Below, one piece after another: positions 8,008-16,067 of a stretch of DNA of 64,000 nucleotides. A program made the translations under genes and the position numbers. A model generated the notes under the pieces. It was not told where the DNA came from. It ran no database searches and was given only the letters and a program-made list of their open reading frames with translations. The DNA is from Rhizobium lentis (GTDB lineage Bacteria > Pseudomonadota > Alphaproteobacteria > Rhizobiales > Rhizobiaceae). Position 1 is the stretch's first letter; every line of letters starts with the position of its first letter. The stretch covers positions 186,001-250,000 of the forward strand of contig NZ_JACHBD010000002.1 in assembly GCF_014200175.1 (NCBI RefSeq). Reading direction: 5' to 3'.

Positions 8008-8123
8008 CTATCTCGGGGCGCCGCTCACATGTTCGTGACCCTGTTGCGGTGCGGTAGTATGTGACAGATCCGCTTCCCAACTCCTCGGCGTAAATTCCCT
8101 CAAATCCTCCCAAGGAGACGATC

Positions 8124-8423
8124 ATGATCACGACGTTCAAGAGCGGCCTGGCGGCGGCGGCCCTCGGCGCAATGGTCGGCCTTTCCACATTTTCGGCCGA
8201 AGCGGCTCCCCTCCAGTCGAGCGCGACGGAGCAGGGCGCGGTCAAGCAGCCGGTTGCCCAAGAAGAAACCCAGATGCAGCACGACAGGCGCACCACCGGT
8301 TCGATCGGCGAGCGCGGCCCTAAGACCATGGCTTCACCCTATATGATGAACCCGAAGAAGCCGCTGAACATGGATTGCAAGCTCGGCTTCAACCCGACCA
8401 GCAGCTCCAGCTGCAACTATTGA
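8124..8423 (+). CDS. Small exported hypothetical protein
   Basis: Protein of 99 residues. The ribosome binding site AAGGAG lies ahead of the ATG at 8124. The signal peptide (GLAAAALGAMVGLSTFSAEA) is cleaved probably after AEA. The mature part is hydrophilic and Gln-rich, then GSIGERGPK, and ends with NMDCKLGFNP and SSCNY, two cysteines that could form one disulfide. The ending resembles that of the neighbour at 7598 (Cys near a C-terminal aromatic residue). A terminator at 8444 makes it monocistronic. Function unknown. Confidence 0.72.
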   Translation: MITTFKSGLAAAALGAMVGLSTFSAEAAPLQSSATEQGAVKQPVAQEETQMQHDRRTTGSIGERGPKTMASPYMMNPKKPLNMDCKLGFNPTSSSSCNY

Positions 8424-8443
8424 GGCCACGCGATCGGTGTGAG

Positions 8444-8467
8444 GGGCGGCTTCCGGGCCGCCCTTTT
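8444..8467 (+). terminator. Rho-independent terminator
   Basis: GGGCGGC / GCCGCCC (8444-8450, 8457-8463), 6-nt loop, followed by TTTT. It ends the gene at 8423. Confidence 0.8.
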
Positions 8468-8641
8468 CCATCCGGGTGGTGGCCGAAATTGCGATGGATG
8501 CAGAAACATGCCGGACGCCGCTGGAAAAATCGTCGCAAACGCCGGCTTGCACAGGCGATTGACGTCTCTGCCTTGGAATTGCCATGCTGGCCGCGATGGT
8601 CGCATTGATACTCAATTGAATTTCAGACAGGTGGAACAGTC

Positions 8642-9310
8642 ATGACCGCAAAGGCTGCATGCTTCGACTTCCTGCATTTTTTCCGCTCCTGGGTCAGCAA
8701 CCCGCTTCGGGTGGCGGCCATTGCGCCGTCGGGCGATTCCCTGGCCAGGATCATGACCAGCGAAATTGCCGCACTGGATGGGCCGATCATCGAGCTCGGC
8801 CCGGGCACTGGCGTGTTCACCCGGGCGCTGCTCGCCCGCGGCATCAGCGAGGCGGATCTCACCCTGATTGAATATGGGCCTGAATTTATCGATGCGCTGC
8901 AGGCGCGTTTCCCGGCGGCGCGCGTCTTGCAGATGGATGCCGCCCACCTTGCCCAGGCCGATATTTTCGAGGACGAACCGGTCGGCGCCGTCATCAGCGG
9001 CCTGCCGCTTCTGTCGATGTCGCCGCGCAAGATCGCCTCGATCCTTGCCGGCGTCTTCACCTATATGCGGCCGGGCGGGGCGGTCTATCAGTTCACCTAT
9101 GGCCCGCGCTGTCCGGTGCCGCGGCCGATCCTCGACCGCCTCGGCCTGAAGGCCGTGCGCATCGGCGGTACGGTGCGCAATCTGCCGCCGGCCTCCGTCT
9201 ACCGGATTTCCCGCCGCAAGCCGCTGGAGCTTTCCCGCGAGCGCCTGCGATACCGCGGCAGCGACGTCGAAATCGACGTCGCTGCCTTTTCCGGCGAAAC
9301 GGGCGCCTAA
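8642..9310 (+). CDS. Phospholipid N-methyltransferase-like SAM methyltransferase
   Basis: Class I SAM-dependent methyltransferase of 222 residues. SAM motif I is IIELGPGTGVFT (about residues 49-60), followed by the acidic motif LTLIEYGPEF and a DA motif (MDAAHL). The N-terminus (FFRSWVSNPLRVAAIAPSG) and the ISGLPLLSM segment are typical of rhizobial PmtA-type phosphatidylethanolamine N-methyltransferases and their paralogues, which make phosphatidylcholine precursors at the membrane. Rhizobia often carry several members, so which lipid this copy methylates is not clear; a more distant methyltransferase role is possible. It stands alone, between a terminator and the aldo/keto reductase gene. 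Confidence 0.75.
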   Translation: MTAKAACFDFLHFFRSWVSNPLRVAAIAPSGDSLARIMTSEIAALDGPIIELGPGTGVFTRALLARGISEADLTLIEYGPEFIDALQARFPAARVLQMDAAHLAQADIFEDEPVGAVISGLPLLSMSPRKIASILAGVFTYMRPGGAVYQFTYGPRCPVPRPILDRLGLKAVRIGGTVRNLPPASVYRISRRKPLELSRERLRYRGSDVEIDVAAFSGETGA

Positions 9311-9570
9311 ACAGCAGGCGCCGACGCAAGAGCCGCCGTCATCCGCTCCGGCGTCGCTTTGACGCCATGTTTCCCGCGCCATCCCTGTTATCCCTGTAGC
9401 ACCATCCTATATTTCAAGCGTTGCAGCGCCCGCATTGCTCACCACCACCTTGCCAGCGCCAAGGACAGGGCGGGCAGTCGCGCTTCGAAAGCCGCTTTCA
9501 GCCGCTGGCCGGCAGGGTTCCGCCGTCCCGCAGACTCCAAAAAATTTCATTGACCAAGAGAGGAAAGATC

Positions 9571-10452
9571 ATGGCCAGTCACAACGCAGCCACGTCAGGC
9601 ACCTTCAAGATCGGCGGCGAGATCGAGGTCAACCGCCTCGGTTTCGGCGCCATGCGCGTCACCGGCAAGGGCATCTGGGGCGAGCCCGAAGATCACGCTG
9701 AATCGATCCGCACGCTGAAGCGCCTGCCGGAGCTTGGCGTCAATTTCATCGACACAGCCGATTCCTACGGTCCCGACGTTTCCGAATGCCTGATCAAGGA
9801 GGCGCTGCATCCCTATGGTGGCAAGTCCGTCGTCGCCACCAAGGGCGGGCTCACCCGCCACGGTCCCGACATCTGGCTGCCGGTTGGCCGTCCCGAATAT
9901 CTGATCCAGCAGGCGCACAAGAGCCTGCGGAATCTCGGGCTCGAGCGGATCGATCTCTGGCAGCTTCACCGTATCGATCCGAAAGTGCCGGCCAGGGAAC
10001 AGTTCGATGCGATCAGGTCGCTGCTCGACGCCGGCCTCATCCGCCATGCCGGCTTGAGCGAAGTCTCCGTCGCCGATATCGAGGCAGCCTCGAAGCACTT
10101 CAAGGTCGCCACCGTCCAGAACCGCTACAATCTCGTCGATCGCACCAGCGAGGATGTGCTCGATTATTGCGCCAAGCACAATATCGGCTTCATCCCTTGG
10201 TATCCGCTCGCCGCCGGCGATCTCGCCAAATCAGGTTCGCTGCTCGATACGATCGCCAGGAAGCATAATGCCGCGCCGAGCCAGATCGCGCTCGCCTGGG
10301 TGCTGAAGCGCAGCCCGGTGATGCTGCCGATCCCCGGCACGTCCAAGGTCAAGCACCTGGAGGAAAACGTTGCGGCCGTTGGTATCAGCCTCTCGGACGA
10401 GGAGTTCTCGGCGCTCGACGCCGAAGGCCGGAAGGCATTCAAGGCGGCGTGA
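9571..10452 (+). CDS. Aldo/keto reductase
   Basis: NAD(P)H-dependent oxidoreductase of 293 residues. The ATG at 9571 is used because GAGAGGAAAG precedes it and the upstream extension is low-complexity. It shows the AKR signature: GFGAMRVTG near the N-terminus, DTADSYG with the catalytic Asp and Tyr, KGG with the catalytic Lys ([10 protein letters not shown]), and LWQLHRID with the active-site His. [15 protein letters not shown] is the C-terminal cofactor-binding segment. The substrate cannot be deduced. No operon partner is apparent. Confidence 0.9.
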   Translation: MASHNAATSGTFKIGGEIEVNRLGFGAMRVTGKGIWGEPEDHAESIRTLKRLPELGVNFIDTADSYGPDVSECLIKEALHPYGGKSVVATKGGLTRHGPDIWLPVGRPEYLIQQAHKSLRNLGLERIDLWQLHRIDPKVPAREQFDAIRSLLDAGLIRHAGLSEVSVADIEAASKHFKVATVQNRYNLVDRTSEDVLDYCAKHNIGFIPWYPLAAGDLAKSGSLLDTIARKHNAAPSQIALAWVLKRSPVMLPIPGTSKVKHLEENVAAVGISLSDEEFSALDAEGRKAFKAA

Positions 10453-10690
10453 GGGGCGACTGCAGCCGATGGCAGTTCCCATCAAGACCCATCCCCACAT
10501 GGGGGAGGGGGCGGGACGCCGCACCGCTTCCATTACGTCGCTCATGCCAATCCGTAGAACGGGAACAGCCGGGAAGACTGTTCTTTGGTCGCCCCCAGGT
10601 GCTGCGGCTTAGTCCCTCCCATTGTGGGGGGTTGGGAAGGTGCTTGGGCTGGGCGAGCCGTGGGCGCTCAGCGCGGCCTTATTTTTCATC
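10453..10690. other. Intergenic region, possibly a decayed repeat
   Basis: GC-rich, with several self-complementary C/G tracts (CCCCACATGGGG at about 10493-10504; CCCTCCC and GGGGGG tracts around 10615-10630). It resembles the degenerate dispersed elements found between rhizobial genes. No gene, promoter or RNA is supported. Confidence 0.4.
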
Positions 10691-10694
10691 AGAA

Positions 10695-10712
10695 TTTGAC
10701 CACTTGGTCAAA
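10695..10712. promoter_or_regulatory. Perfect palindrome TTTGACCA-CT-TGGTCAAA, candidate operator
   Basis: Two perfect 8-bp arms separated by CT, a geometry used by TetR/MarR/GntR-type dimers. It lies about 120 bp upstream of the sRNA hairpins and 350 bp upstream of the next protein gene, with no regulator gene beside it. What it controls is unknown. Confidence 0.5.
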
Positions 10713-10824
10713 CATGCCGCAAAATGAGGCGTTGACTTGGCGATTTGAGGGCAAGCCTTGCATTCAGCGCATTGCTGCATTGCGGTATTTTCGCTATTCC
10801 CGATCAAATACGTGGGGTACATAT

Positions 10825-10950
10825 ATCTCCGTAAGCAGCGCACTCCTCCTCCCAGCGCTCTTACATCGGACTGACAACACTCCTCCTCCCAGTTGTCAGT
10901 CAGGATCAAGAGCCTGGCGCACCTCCTCCCGCGCCAGGCTCTTTTCTTTT
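10825..10950 (+). ncRNA. Trans-acting sRNA of the alpha-r14 / cuckoo (CcsR-like) type
   Basis: Three consecutive hairpins display C-rich anti-Shine-Dalgarno loops. Hairpin 1 (10831-10864) and hairpin 2 (10869-10901, perfect 10-bp stem GACTGACAAC) share the identical 13-nt loop ACTCCTCCTCCCA. Hairpin 3 (10908-10943, perfect 13-bp stem) has loop ACCTCCTCCC and is followed by a T-rich tract, so it is also the terminator. This is the architecture described for alphaproteobacterial cuckoo RNAs: the alpha-r14 family including Sinorhizobium NfeR1, and CcsR RNAs of Rhodobacter. Their loops pair with ribosome binding sites of many mRNAs, often ABC transporter genes. The 5' end is not certain; TACATATAT at 10818-10826 could be the -10 region. 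Confidence 0.88.
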
Positions 10951-11048
10951 TCCCACCAGTTTCTTCACCGCGGTTTGACTCGGCAAGCGTCGTCGGACTA
11001 TTTGAACGGGCGCCCCTGTCCGGTGCGCGCACCGGTTGGAGTTTGGTC

Positions 11049-12326
11049 ATGATCGGCACATGGCGCGCGCCCTATGCGGCCCTGACAGGTCTTCTGGTTG
11101 CAGCGCTTATGCTCGCCGGCTGCGGCGGCAGGCCGGTTGGTGTCATGCAAGCCGCCGGCACCGTGCCGCCCGGCACTTCGAAGGTCGATCTGCTGGTGGC
11201 GACGACGCGGGCTGCCGACGACAATCCCGCTGTGCTTTTCTCTGGCGAACGCGGCACTGGGCTCACCGTCAACGCCGTCGAAGTCTCTATCCCGCCGGAT
11301 GCCAATCGCAAGATCGGCCAGGTGCAATGGCCGAAGCGTCTGCCGGCCGACCCCTTACGCGATTTCGTCACCGTGTCCGTCGATCCGCTCGAAGGCGAGC
11401 GGGCGGGCGAGACCTGGCTGAAGGCCCATATGCCGAAAAGCCGCCGGGTGCTGGTCTTCGTGCACGGTTTCAACAATCGTTATGAGGACGCCGTCTATCG
11501 CTTCGCCCAGATCGTCCATGATTCACATGCCGATGTCGCGCCCGTCGTCTTTACCTGGCCGTCGCGCGCCAGCATCTTCGATTACAATTACGACAAGGAA
11601 AGCACCAATTATTCCCGCGATGCGCTGGAGGAGCTGCTGACGCGCACCGCTGCCAATCCCGCCGTCAGCGACATCACCATCATGGCGCATTCGATGGGCA
11701 CCTGGCTCACCGTCGAAGCGCTCAGGCAAATGGCAATCCGCAACGGCGAGGTTGCCGGCAAGATCAACAATGTCATCCTCGCCTCGCCGGATCTCGATGT
11801 CGACGTCTTCGGCCGCCAGTTCGCAAGCCTCGGCAAGGACAGGCCGCATTTCACCATCTTCGTCTCGCAGGACGACCGGGCGCTCGCCTTGTCGCGGCGC
11901 ATTTCCGGCAATATTGATCGCCTCGGCCAGATCGACCCCTCGGCCGAGCCCTATCGCAGCAAGCTCGAAGCGGCCGGCATCACCGTGCTCGATCTCACCA
12001 AGCTCAAGGGCGGCGACCGGCTGAACCACGGCAAATTCGCCGAAAGCCCCGAAGTGGTGAAGCTGATCGGCGACCGGCTGATCGCCGGCCAGACAATCAC
12101 CGATTCCAATGTCGGTCTCGGCGAGGCCGTCGGCGCGGTGGCGATGGGGGCGGCTCAGACCGCCGGAAGTGCGGTCAGCGTCGCCGTCAGCACGCCGATC
12201 GCCATCTTCGATCCGCGCACGCGGCGCAACTACGACGCCCAGCTGAAGCGGCTCGGCCAGTCGATGGACAACACCGTCGGTTCGGTCGGCGACAGCGTCG
12301 GCGCCGGCCTGCCCGCCACTCAGTAA
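11049..12326 (+). CDS. Alpha/beta-hydrolase lipoprotein (DUF900-like)
   Basis: Protein of 425 residues. The ATG at 11049 has GGAG at 11038-11041. The N-terminus is a lipoprotein signal with lipobox LAGC at about residues 21-24. The hydrolase domain contains VLVFVHGFNN (oxyanion/HG region), FTWPSRASIFDYNYD, and the nucleophile elbow AHSMGT. This combination is typical of the DUF900 alpha/beta hydrolases of unknown substrate. The C-terminal 80 residues, after about 345, are Ala/Gly/Val-rich (VGAVAMGAAQTAGSAVSVAV) and may associate with the membrane. It should be an envelope esterase or lipase-like enzyme; the activity is inference. It is downstream of the sRNA but not cotranscribed with it, because the sRNA ends in a terminator. 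Confidence 0.82.
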   Translation: MIGTWRAPYAALTGLLVAALMLAGCGGRPVGVMQAAGTVPPGTSKVDLLVATTRAADDNPAVLFSGERGTGLTVNAVEVSIPPDANRKIGQVQWPKRLPADPLRDFVTVSVDPLEGERAGETWLKAHMPKSRRVLVFVHGFNNRYEDAVYRFAQIVHDSHADVAPVVFTWPSRASIFDYNYDKESTNYSRDALEELLTRTAANPAVSDITIMAHSMGTWLTVEALRQMAIRNGEVAGKINNVILASPDLDVDVFGRQFASLGKDRPHFTIFVSQDDRALALSRRISGNIDRLGQIDPSAEPYRSKLEAAGITVLDLTKLKGGDRLNHGKFAESPEVVKLIGDRLIAGQTITDSNVGLGEAVGAVAMGAAQTAGSAVSVAVSTPIAIFDPRTRRNYDAQLKRLGQSMDNTVGSVGDSVGAGLPATQ

Positions 12327-12351
12327 AAATTTCATAGGCAATCACCGTCGT

Positions 12352-12365
12352 TCTGATATATCAGA
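12352..12365. promoter_or_regulatory. Perfect 14-bp palindrome, candidate operator of the oxidoreductase/epimerase pair
   Basis: TCTGATATATCAGA is fully self-complementary and lies 46 bp upstream of the ATG at 12411. The core TGATATATCA fits the kind of site bound by GntR-family regulators. No such regulator gene is adjacent, so this is inference. Confidence 0.45.
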
Positions 12366-12410
12366 TTGACGAAGCGGCGGACTTGTCTGCCGTGCGGTTG
12401 GGTTGATGGC

Positions 12411-13661
12411 ATGGCTGAAGAGACGAAGAAGAAGGTTGTTGTCGTCGGCGCGGGGGTGATCGGCGCCTCCATTGCTTTCGACTTGCAGCGACGTGGCCTT
12501 CAAGTGACGCTGGTCGACAAAGGCGAGCCGGGACGCGGCACTTCCTTCGGCAATATGGCGAGCATCGCCCTCGATTTTGCCGCCGGGTCCGGCCCTTCGA
12601 CCTGGAAGAAAATGCCCGGCTGGCTGCTCGATCCCGAAGGCCCGGTCTGGCTGCGGCCCTCCTATGCGGTAAAGATGCTGCCCTGGTTCCTGCGCTTCCT
12701 TGCCTCCGGCCGCCCGTCGCGCCTCAGGGAAATCGAAGATGCCGGCATGAGCTTGTCGCAGCGCGCGCTCGGCGATTTCAGGCAGATGCTGCAGGCGATC
12801 GGCGCCTCCGAGCTGATGACGGAGGAGGGGTGTCTGGCGATCTACGAGACGGAAGCGGAATTTGCCGCCGACCGCGGCCACCTCGCCATGATGCAGCGCT
12901 ACGGCCTCGAATTCGAAGTCTTGAGCAACGGCGCCATCCAATATTATGAGCCGGCCCTTTCGCCTGCCATCGCCAAGGCGGTGCTGCTGCCCGACAACAA
13001 GTCGATCCGCGATCCCTATCGACTGGTGGTCAAACTGGCCGAGGCGGCCAAAGCGGCGGGCGCGGCCTTCGTCTCCGGCGCCGTCAGCGACATCGAGCGC
13101 AAGGGTGATGGCGCCGTCATCGTCCTCCTGGATGATGGCCGCCGCCTCGAGGCCGATTCCGTCGTGCTTGCCGCCGGCGTCCACACCCGATTTCTGGCCG
13201 AAAAGCTCGGCGAGCCGATCCCACTGGAAACCGAGCGCGGCTATCACACGCAGATTATGAAGCCGGGCATCTCCATGCGCTATTCGGTGATCTGGCCGGC
13301 GCGCGCCTTCATGGTGACGCCGACGGCGGGTGGCATCCGCGTCGGCGGCAATGTCGAACTCGCTGGTCTCGATGCCGCGCCCGATTTCCGCCGCCCGCGC
13401 GTGCTGGTGCGTCACGCCCGGCGCGCGTTGCCCGGCCTGAAACTCGAGGAGGCGACGGATTGGATGGGCCATCGCCCGGCGCTACCCGATACGATCCCGA
13501 TCATTTCACCCTCGTCGAAAATGCCGGGGATCTTCTATGCGACCGGCCACGGCCATCTCGGCCTGACCTATGCGGCGACGACAGCGCGGCTGATCGGCGA
13601 TATGGTGACGGGCATTGAGCCGCCGGTCGACCCGACCCCGTTCCGCATCGACCGATACTGA
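12411..13661 (+). CDS. FAD-dependent D-amino-acid dehydrogenase-type oxidoreductase (DadA family)
   Basis: Protein of 416 residues. The FAD/ADP-binding motif VVVVGAGVIGASIAFDLQRR is at about residues 8-27, followed by VTLVDKGEPGRGTSFGN. A DAO-type C-terminal segment (PGIFYATGHGHLGLTYAATT) closes the FAD site. The family oxidises D-amino acids or imino acids and passes electrons to the respiratory chain. Its immediate neighbour (35 bp downstream, same strand) is a proline-racemase-family enzyme, an association typical of hydroxyproline catabolism, in which the epimerase makes cis-4-hydroxy-D-proline and the oxidoreductase oxidises it. That substrate is inferred from context. The start at 12411 fits the usual N-terminus; an ATG at 12366 would add an unconserved extension. 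Confidence 0.82.
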   Translation: MAEETKKKVVVVGAGVIGASIAFDLQRRGLQVTLVDKGEPGRGTSFGNMASIALDFAAGSGPSTWKKMPGWLLDPEGPVWLRPSYAVKMLPWFLRFLASGRPSRLREIEDAGMSLSQRALGDFRQMLQAIGASELMTEEGCLAIYETEAEFAADRGHLAMMQRYGLEFEVLSNGAIQYYEPALSPAIAKAVLLPDNKSIRDPYRLVVKLAEAAKAAGAAFVSGAVSDIERKGDGAVIVLLDDGRRLEADSVVLAAGVHTRFLAEKLGEPIPLETERGYHTQIMKPGISMRYSVIWPARAFMVTPTAGGIRVGGNVELAGLDAAPDFRRPRVLVRHARRALPGLKLEEATDWMGHRPALPDTIPIISPSSKMPGIFYATGHGHLGLTYAATTARLIGDMVTGIEPPVDPTPFRIDRY

Positions 13662-13696
13662 ATGAGAACCGTTACCTCGGCACCGGAGTTTTCGAT

Positions 13697-14734
13697 ATGA
13701 GATGGAAGCGCACAATCCAGCTGCTGGATGTCCACGCCGAAGGCGAGATCGGCCGTGTGGCGATCGGCGGTGTACCGAAGATCCCGGGCGATACCATCGC
13801 CGCTCAGCTGCATTGGCTGAATACCGATCCGAAGGGCGACGAGCTGCGCCGCTTCCTCTGCCTGGAGCCGCGCGGCGCCCCGATCGGCTCGGTCAATCTG
13901 CTGCTGCCGGCAAGGCATCCGGAAGCGGACGCTGCCTTCATCATCCTGCAGCCCGACCAGGCGCATGCGAGCTCCGGCTCGAACTCGATCTGCGTGACCA
14001 CGGCGCTGCTCGAATCCGGCATTGTCGAGATGACGGAGCCGGAGACGATCGTGACGCTCGAAACCGCCGCCGGCCTCGTCAAGGCGACGGCGACCTGCCG
14101 CGACGGGCGCTGCGAGAAGGTCAAGCTCACCATGGTGCCCTCCTTCGTCCATGAACTCGACGTCGAGATCGACACACCGCATTGGGGCAGGATCAAAGCC
14201 GATCTCTGTTATGGCGGCATCTTCTATGCGCTGGTCGATGTCGGCCAGATCAATCTGACGATCGAGAAGGCCAATGCCGCCGGCCTCGTCCAGGCCGGCA
14301 TGATTCTCAAGGATCTGATCAACCGCGACATCAAGGTCGTCCATCCGGAAATCCCGGCAATCTCAGGCGTCGCCTATGTGATGTTCCGCGATACCGAGGC
14401 CGACGGCACGGTGCGCACCTGCACCACCATGTGGCCTGGGCGGGCCGACCGTTCGCCCTGCGGCACCGGCAATTCCGCCAATCTCGCCGCACTCCATGCC
14501 CGCGGCAGGGCGAACGTCGGCGACGTCTTCACCTCGAAATCGATCATCGGCTCGCAGTTCGCGATCGGCCTGCAGGCGGTGACCGAGGTCGCCGGCCGCC
14601 CCGCCGTCATTCCCACGATCACCGGCCGCGGCTTCACTTTCGGCCTTACCCAGGTGGCGCTCGATCCTTTCGACCCGCATCCCGGCGGCTTTGCCCTGAC
14701 GGATGTCTGGGGGCCGTCGGCGGGGGAGATTTAG
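13697..14734 (+). CDS. Proline racemase-family enzyme (4-hydroxyproline 2-epimerase / trans-3-hydroxyproline dehydratase)
   Basis: Protein of 345 residues starting MRWKRTIQLLDVHAEGEIGR, the conserved beginning of the family. The second catalytic site is intact: DRSPCGTGNSA with Cys255. At the first site, where proline racemase has MCGH, this protein reads SSGSNSIC, so the acid/base residue aligns with Ser93. Within this family Cys/Cys enzymes are racemases or epimerases, Thr/Cys enzymes are trans-3-hydroxy-L-proline dehydratases, and Ser/Cys enzymes have been reported with epimerase and/or dehydratase activity on hydroxyprolines. It is therefore unlikely to be a simple proline racemase. It follows the FAD oxidoreductase in what is probably one operon; GGAG precedes the ATG. 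Confidence 0.85.
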   Translation: MRWKRTIQLLDVHAEGEIGRVAIGGVPKIPGDTIAAQLHWLNTDPKGDELRRFLCLEPRGAPIGSVNLLLPARHPEADAAFIILQPDQAHASSGSNSICVTTALLESGIVEMTEPETIVTLETAAGLVKATATCRDGRCEKVKLTMVPSFVHELDVEIDTPHWGRIKADLCYGGIFYALVDVGQINLTIEKANAAGLVQAGMILKDLINRDIKVVHPEIPAISGVAYVMFRDTEADGTVRTCTTMWPGRADRSPCGTGNSANLAALHARGRANVGDVFTSKSIIGSQFAIGLQAVTEVAGRPAVIPTITGRGFTFGLTQVALDPFDPHPGGFALTDVWGPSAGEI

Positions 14735-14824
14735 ACCGGGGTAGGCTGCGTCTTATTCCAAAGCGCACCGCATTACATCTTCGATTCGCCTCCCACCAAG
14801 GCGAGAAGGTTTCGATAGGTCTCG

Positions 14825-15883
14825 TCAAAGCGGCCCATGATCCAGCCGTGGCAAAACAAGACGTGCGAAAAGATCGGCCTCGGTGGTGTGCGGGTAGCCC
14901 GAAAGAATGAAAGCTTCGATTCCCTCCGCGCGATACGCCTGCAGTTTGGCCAGAACCTGGTCGGGATCGCCGACGATTGCAGCACCGCAGCCGGAGCGGG
15001 CGCGGCCGATACCTGTCCAGAGGTTGTCCTCGACATAACCCTCGTTGCCGGCCTGGTCGCGCAGTTCGGTTTGGCGCCTGACGCCGACGGACTGGCTGTC
15101 GAGCGATTTCGCCCGGATGGCTGCACCCGTGGCGTCATCCAGTTTCGACAGCAGCCGGTCGGCGGCAAGTCGTGCCTCAGATTCGGTTTCGCGGACGACG
15201 ACATGCACGCGGTAGCCAAAGCGGAGCGCGCGGCCACGCGCCTGTGCCCGGCTGCGAAGATCGGCGATCGTCTCACGGACGGCCTCCATTCGGTCCGGCC
15301 ACATCAGATAGATGTCGGCACCTTCTGCCGCTGCTTCGCGAGCATCCTCGGATAGACCGCCGAAATAGAATTGCGGGCAGCGTCCCGACAGCGGAGCGAT
15401 CCGCGGCGGATCGACCTTCAGCTTCCAGAAGGTGCCGTCGTGATCGAGCGGCTTTCCATCAAGCAGCGTGCGCAGGATCGACATGGCCTCGATGGTGCGG
15501 GCGTAGCGCGGGCCGCTCGCAAGGGTTTCTCCGGGCATCTCGCTGGAGATGATGTTGACCGAGAGGCGGCCATGGGCGATGCGGTCGATGGTGGCGATCT
15601 GGCGGGCCAACTGCGCCGGCCAGTTTTCGCCAATGCGAACTGCCATCAGGAGTTTGATCCGGCGCGTGAGCGTCGCCATCGCCGAAGCAAAGGCTGTCGT
15701 ATCAATGCCGAGCGCATAGCCGGACGGAAGCAGAATATTGTCGAAGCCGCCGCTTTCGGCCTGCAGGACGATATCGCGACAGTGTTCGAAACTCGATAGC
15801 AGCCGTGGATCGGGAAAGCCGAGGAATTCGTAGTCGTCGTCGCACAGAGCGGAAAACCAGCTGACTTCGCAGGCGGTGGTCAT
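14825..15883 (-). CDS. LLM-class flavin-dependent monooxygenase (SsuD-like)
   Basis: FMNH2-dependent monooxygenase of the bacterial luciferase-like family, 352 residues. Motifs include GFDNILLPSG near the N-terminus, LLMAVRIGENWP, IDRIAHGRLSVNI (flavin and phosphate region) and GLSEDAREAAAEGADIYLMW. The C-terminal ending EAFILSGYPHTTEADLFA is close to the alkanesulfonate monooxygenase subgroup. No flavin reductase or sulfonate transporter gene is adjacent, so the substrate (a sulfonate or another carbon compound) is open. It is convergent with the hydroxyproline pair. Being next to the sulfoquinovose locus is suggestive, but the intervening LacI gene makes a functional link unproven. Confidence 0.8.
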   Translation of the reverse strand: MTTACEVSWFSALCDDDYEFLGFPDPRLLSSFEHCRDIVLQAESGGFDNILLPSGYALGIDTTAFASAMATLTRRIKLLMAVRIGENWPAQLARQIATIDRIAHGRLSVNIISSEMPGETLASGPRYARTIEAMSILRTLLDGKPLDHDGTFWKLKVDPPRIAPLSGRCPQFYFGGLSEDAREAAAEGADIYLMWPDRMEAVRETIADLRSRAQARGRALRFGYRVHVVVRETESEARLAADRLLSKLDDATGAAIRAKSLDSQSVGVRRQTELRDQAGNEGYVEDNLWTGIGRARSGCGAAIVGDPDQVLAKLQAYRAEGIEAFILSGYPHTTEADLFARLVLPRLDHGPL

Positions 15884-16067
15884 ATGTCGGTGTCTCCGGT
15901 CTCCTCGGCGCGATCTCGCGCGGCGGTTCTCTATCGGCCCGGTTTCCGGCGCCAGTGTTTCTGGTAGCAGCCCTTGCCTGTCGAAGGAAGGAACGGCGCC
16001 TTTATCCGTTTCCTGTTTCGTAGATCAATTTTCGAAGCGGGGTTGCGCGTGCGGCAGATTGTGTTCC

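Noticed and set aside
10842..10930. Repeated CTCCTCC units as a CRISPR-like array
   Set aside because: The repeats are hairpin loops on three different perfect stems, with no spacers of constant length and no cas genes. An sRNA explains them fully.
14773..14830. Frameshift at the C-terminus of the luciferase-like monooxygenase
   Set aside because: Another frame continues with plausible residues, but the main frame already ends at the normal family length after the LSGYPH segment.
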